Shown: positions 5,892 to 6,644 of the stretch, piece after piece
How positions within the stretch are numbered: position 1 is the first letter of the stretch
Layout: every line of letters begins with the position of its first letter
Source of the DNA: an uncultured Bacilli bacterium
GTDB lineage: Bacteria; Bacillota_I; Bacilli_A; RF39; UBA660
Assembly: GCA_944363995.1 (NCBI GenBank)
Contig: CALVVV010000109.1
Coordinates: 1-6,644, forward strand
DNA: 6,644 nt
Reading direction: 5' to 3'
Notes under the pieces: model-generated
Databases searched by the model: none
What the model was told of the DNA's origin: nothing
Seen by the model: the letters and a program-made list of their open reading frames with translations, nothing else
Position numbers and translations under genes: made by a program

Positions 5892-6644
5892 TTACTTATC
5901 CAGCCAGGCGTTGGCCAGGTCAGCCACGGAGAAGAAGGTCTCGCCGATGCCGGAATCCTTCACGTAGTCGTTGACGGCAAACAGAGTGGGGACCTCAGCC
6001 AGGTTATAGAAGATGCAGTGCTCGTCGGTCAGCAGGCGGTTGGCCTCGCCGATGTACTCGGCGGCTTCCTCGTCGCTGGCGGCGGATACGGAGGCGGCGA
6101 TGGCGGCGTCCACGTCGTCAGTACGCAGCAGGTTGGTCAGGCCGATCACGTGGCCGTCCACGTCCTTGCGGAAGATCAGCATCTGCATGGGGACGCTGAC
6201 GTACACGGAGGAGCCGTTGAGCAGCATACCGTCGCCCCAGCCGGCCTCGGCGTTGCTGAAGTCAGCGCCGGAGAGGATCTGGATCTCGGCGGTGATGCCC
6301 ACATCAGCCAGATACTGGGCAATGATGGTGGCGGCATTCTTCATAGCGGTGCTGTCGCTGGTCTTGAGGGGGATGGTAAAGCCGTCGGCGTAGCCGGCCT
6401 CAGCCAGCAGCTCCATGGCCTTATCGGGATCGTAGTCGTAGCCCTGGACTTCGTCGCTGTAGAAGAACTCGCCCACGCCGAACTGGTTGCGGACCAGAGC
6501 GTAGTCGCCCCAGACAGCCTTGACCAGAGCGTCGGCATCAATGGCGTAGCAGATGGCCTGACGGACCAGCACGTCGCCGGTAGGATCATTGCCGTTGAGG
6601 TTCAGGGAGTTGAAGTAGAGCATGTAGGTGTGAGACTTGACAGC
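5892..6644 (-). CDS. Family-5 extracytoplasmic solute-binding protein (C-terminal half; 5' end cut by window edge)
   Basis: 250 residues are visible, open at the window edge and ending NAWLDK-stop. This should be about half of a protein family that is usually about 500-550 residues, so the lipoprotein signal and N-terminal lobe lie outside. Recognition rests on the SBP_bac_5 pattern: Y10-F-N, then V27-R-Q-A-I-C-Y-A-I-D with A39-L-V (the usual 'VRQAL.YAID...LV' segment), then G68-Y-D-Y-D-P-D-K-A-M-E-L-L-A-E-A-G-Y ('YDP.KAK.LL.EAGY'), followed by GFTIPL and a late 'EA..LL.DE...Y' stretch. An in-frame ATG at 6623 (MLYFNSL) lies inside the domain and is not the true start. The protein would capture the solute outside the membrane and hand it to the permeases encoded next. 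Peptides, nickel complexes, sugars and opines are all known ligands of this family, and the visible part does not decide between them. Confidence 0.93.
   Translation of the reverse strand, partial: AVKSHTYMLYFNSLNLNGNDPTGDVLVRQAICYAIDADALVKAVWGDYALVRNQFGVGEFFYSDEVQGYDYDPDKAMELLAEAGYADGFTIPLKTSDSTAMKNAATIIAQYLADVGITAEIQILSGADFSNAEAGWGDGMLLNGSSVYVSVPMQMLIFRKDVDGHVIGLTNLLRTDDVDAAIAASVSAASDEEAAEYIGEANRLLTDEHCIFYNLAEVPTLFAVNDYVKDSGIGETFFSVADLANAWLDK

Noticed and set aside
6621..6623. ATG at 6623 as the start of the binding-protein gene
   Set aside because: The frame is open upstream to the window edge (residues AVKSHTY precede it), and the Y-F-N segment just after it is internal to the family-5 domain.
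5781..6644. Plus-strand ATG at 5796 with an AAGGAGGG site at 5781-5788, followed by a frame open to the window edge
   Set aside because: The Shine-Dalgarno match is good, but the frame passes through the hairpin and then reads in codon register antisense to the binding-protein gene, giving the usual shadow composition. No promoter pair was found. An antisense transcript cannot be ruled out from sequence.

Overview
The window is GC-rich and densely coded, and every gene I can support lies on the minus strand. The genes have strong purine-rich Shine-Dalgarno sites, and their protein sequences look like those of GC-rich anaerobic Clostridia. I suggest a gut-type Firmicute of the Oscillospiraceae or a similar family. 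This is an inference from style and not a firm identification, because there is no rRNA or other taxonomic marker.

Read in the direction of transcription (high to low coordinates), the layout is as follows. (1) 6644-5892: C-terminal half of a family-5 extracytoplasmic substrate-binding protein, cut by the window edge. (2) 5891-5740: a 152-bp gap holding a GC-rich perfect 10-bp inverted repeat. (3) 5739-1891: four tightly packed genes for a Dpp/Opp/Nik-type ABC importer, in the order DppB permease, DppC permease, DppD ATPase, DppF ATPase. Their junctions are a 4-nt gap, a 1-nt gap and an 8-nt overlap. (4) 1835-735: a PLP-dependent aminotransferase of the histidinol-phosphate aminotransferase (HisC) family. 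(5) 698-1: an acetoacetate-decarboxylase (ADC) superfamily protein, cut at its C-terminus. Gaps between the last three genes are only 55 and 36 nt and show no convincing terminator, so the whole set is probably one operon.

The importer would bring in a small peptide or other small solute: the binding protein captures it outside the membrane, two permeases form the channel, and two ATPases drive transport. The two enzymes behind it are not standard parts of such an importer. A plausible reading is that the imported compound, or an amino acid released from it, is transaminated and the resulting oxo-acid is processed by the ADC-like enzyme. This is inference. The ADC-like protein keeps the catalytic Lys-Lys pair, but by eye it lacks two residues known in true acetoacetate decarboxylase, so its reaction is probably different.

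I found no RNA genes, mobile elements, CRISPR arrays or phage genes. The operon promoter and terminator must lie outside the window. The least explained part is the pairing of a HisC-type aminotransferase with an atypical ADC-family enzyme in a transporter operon.
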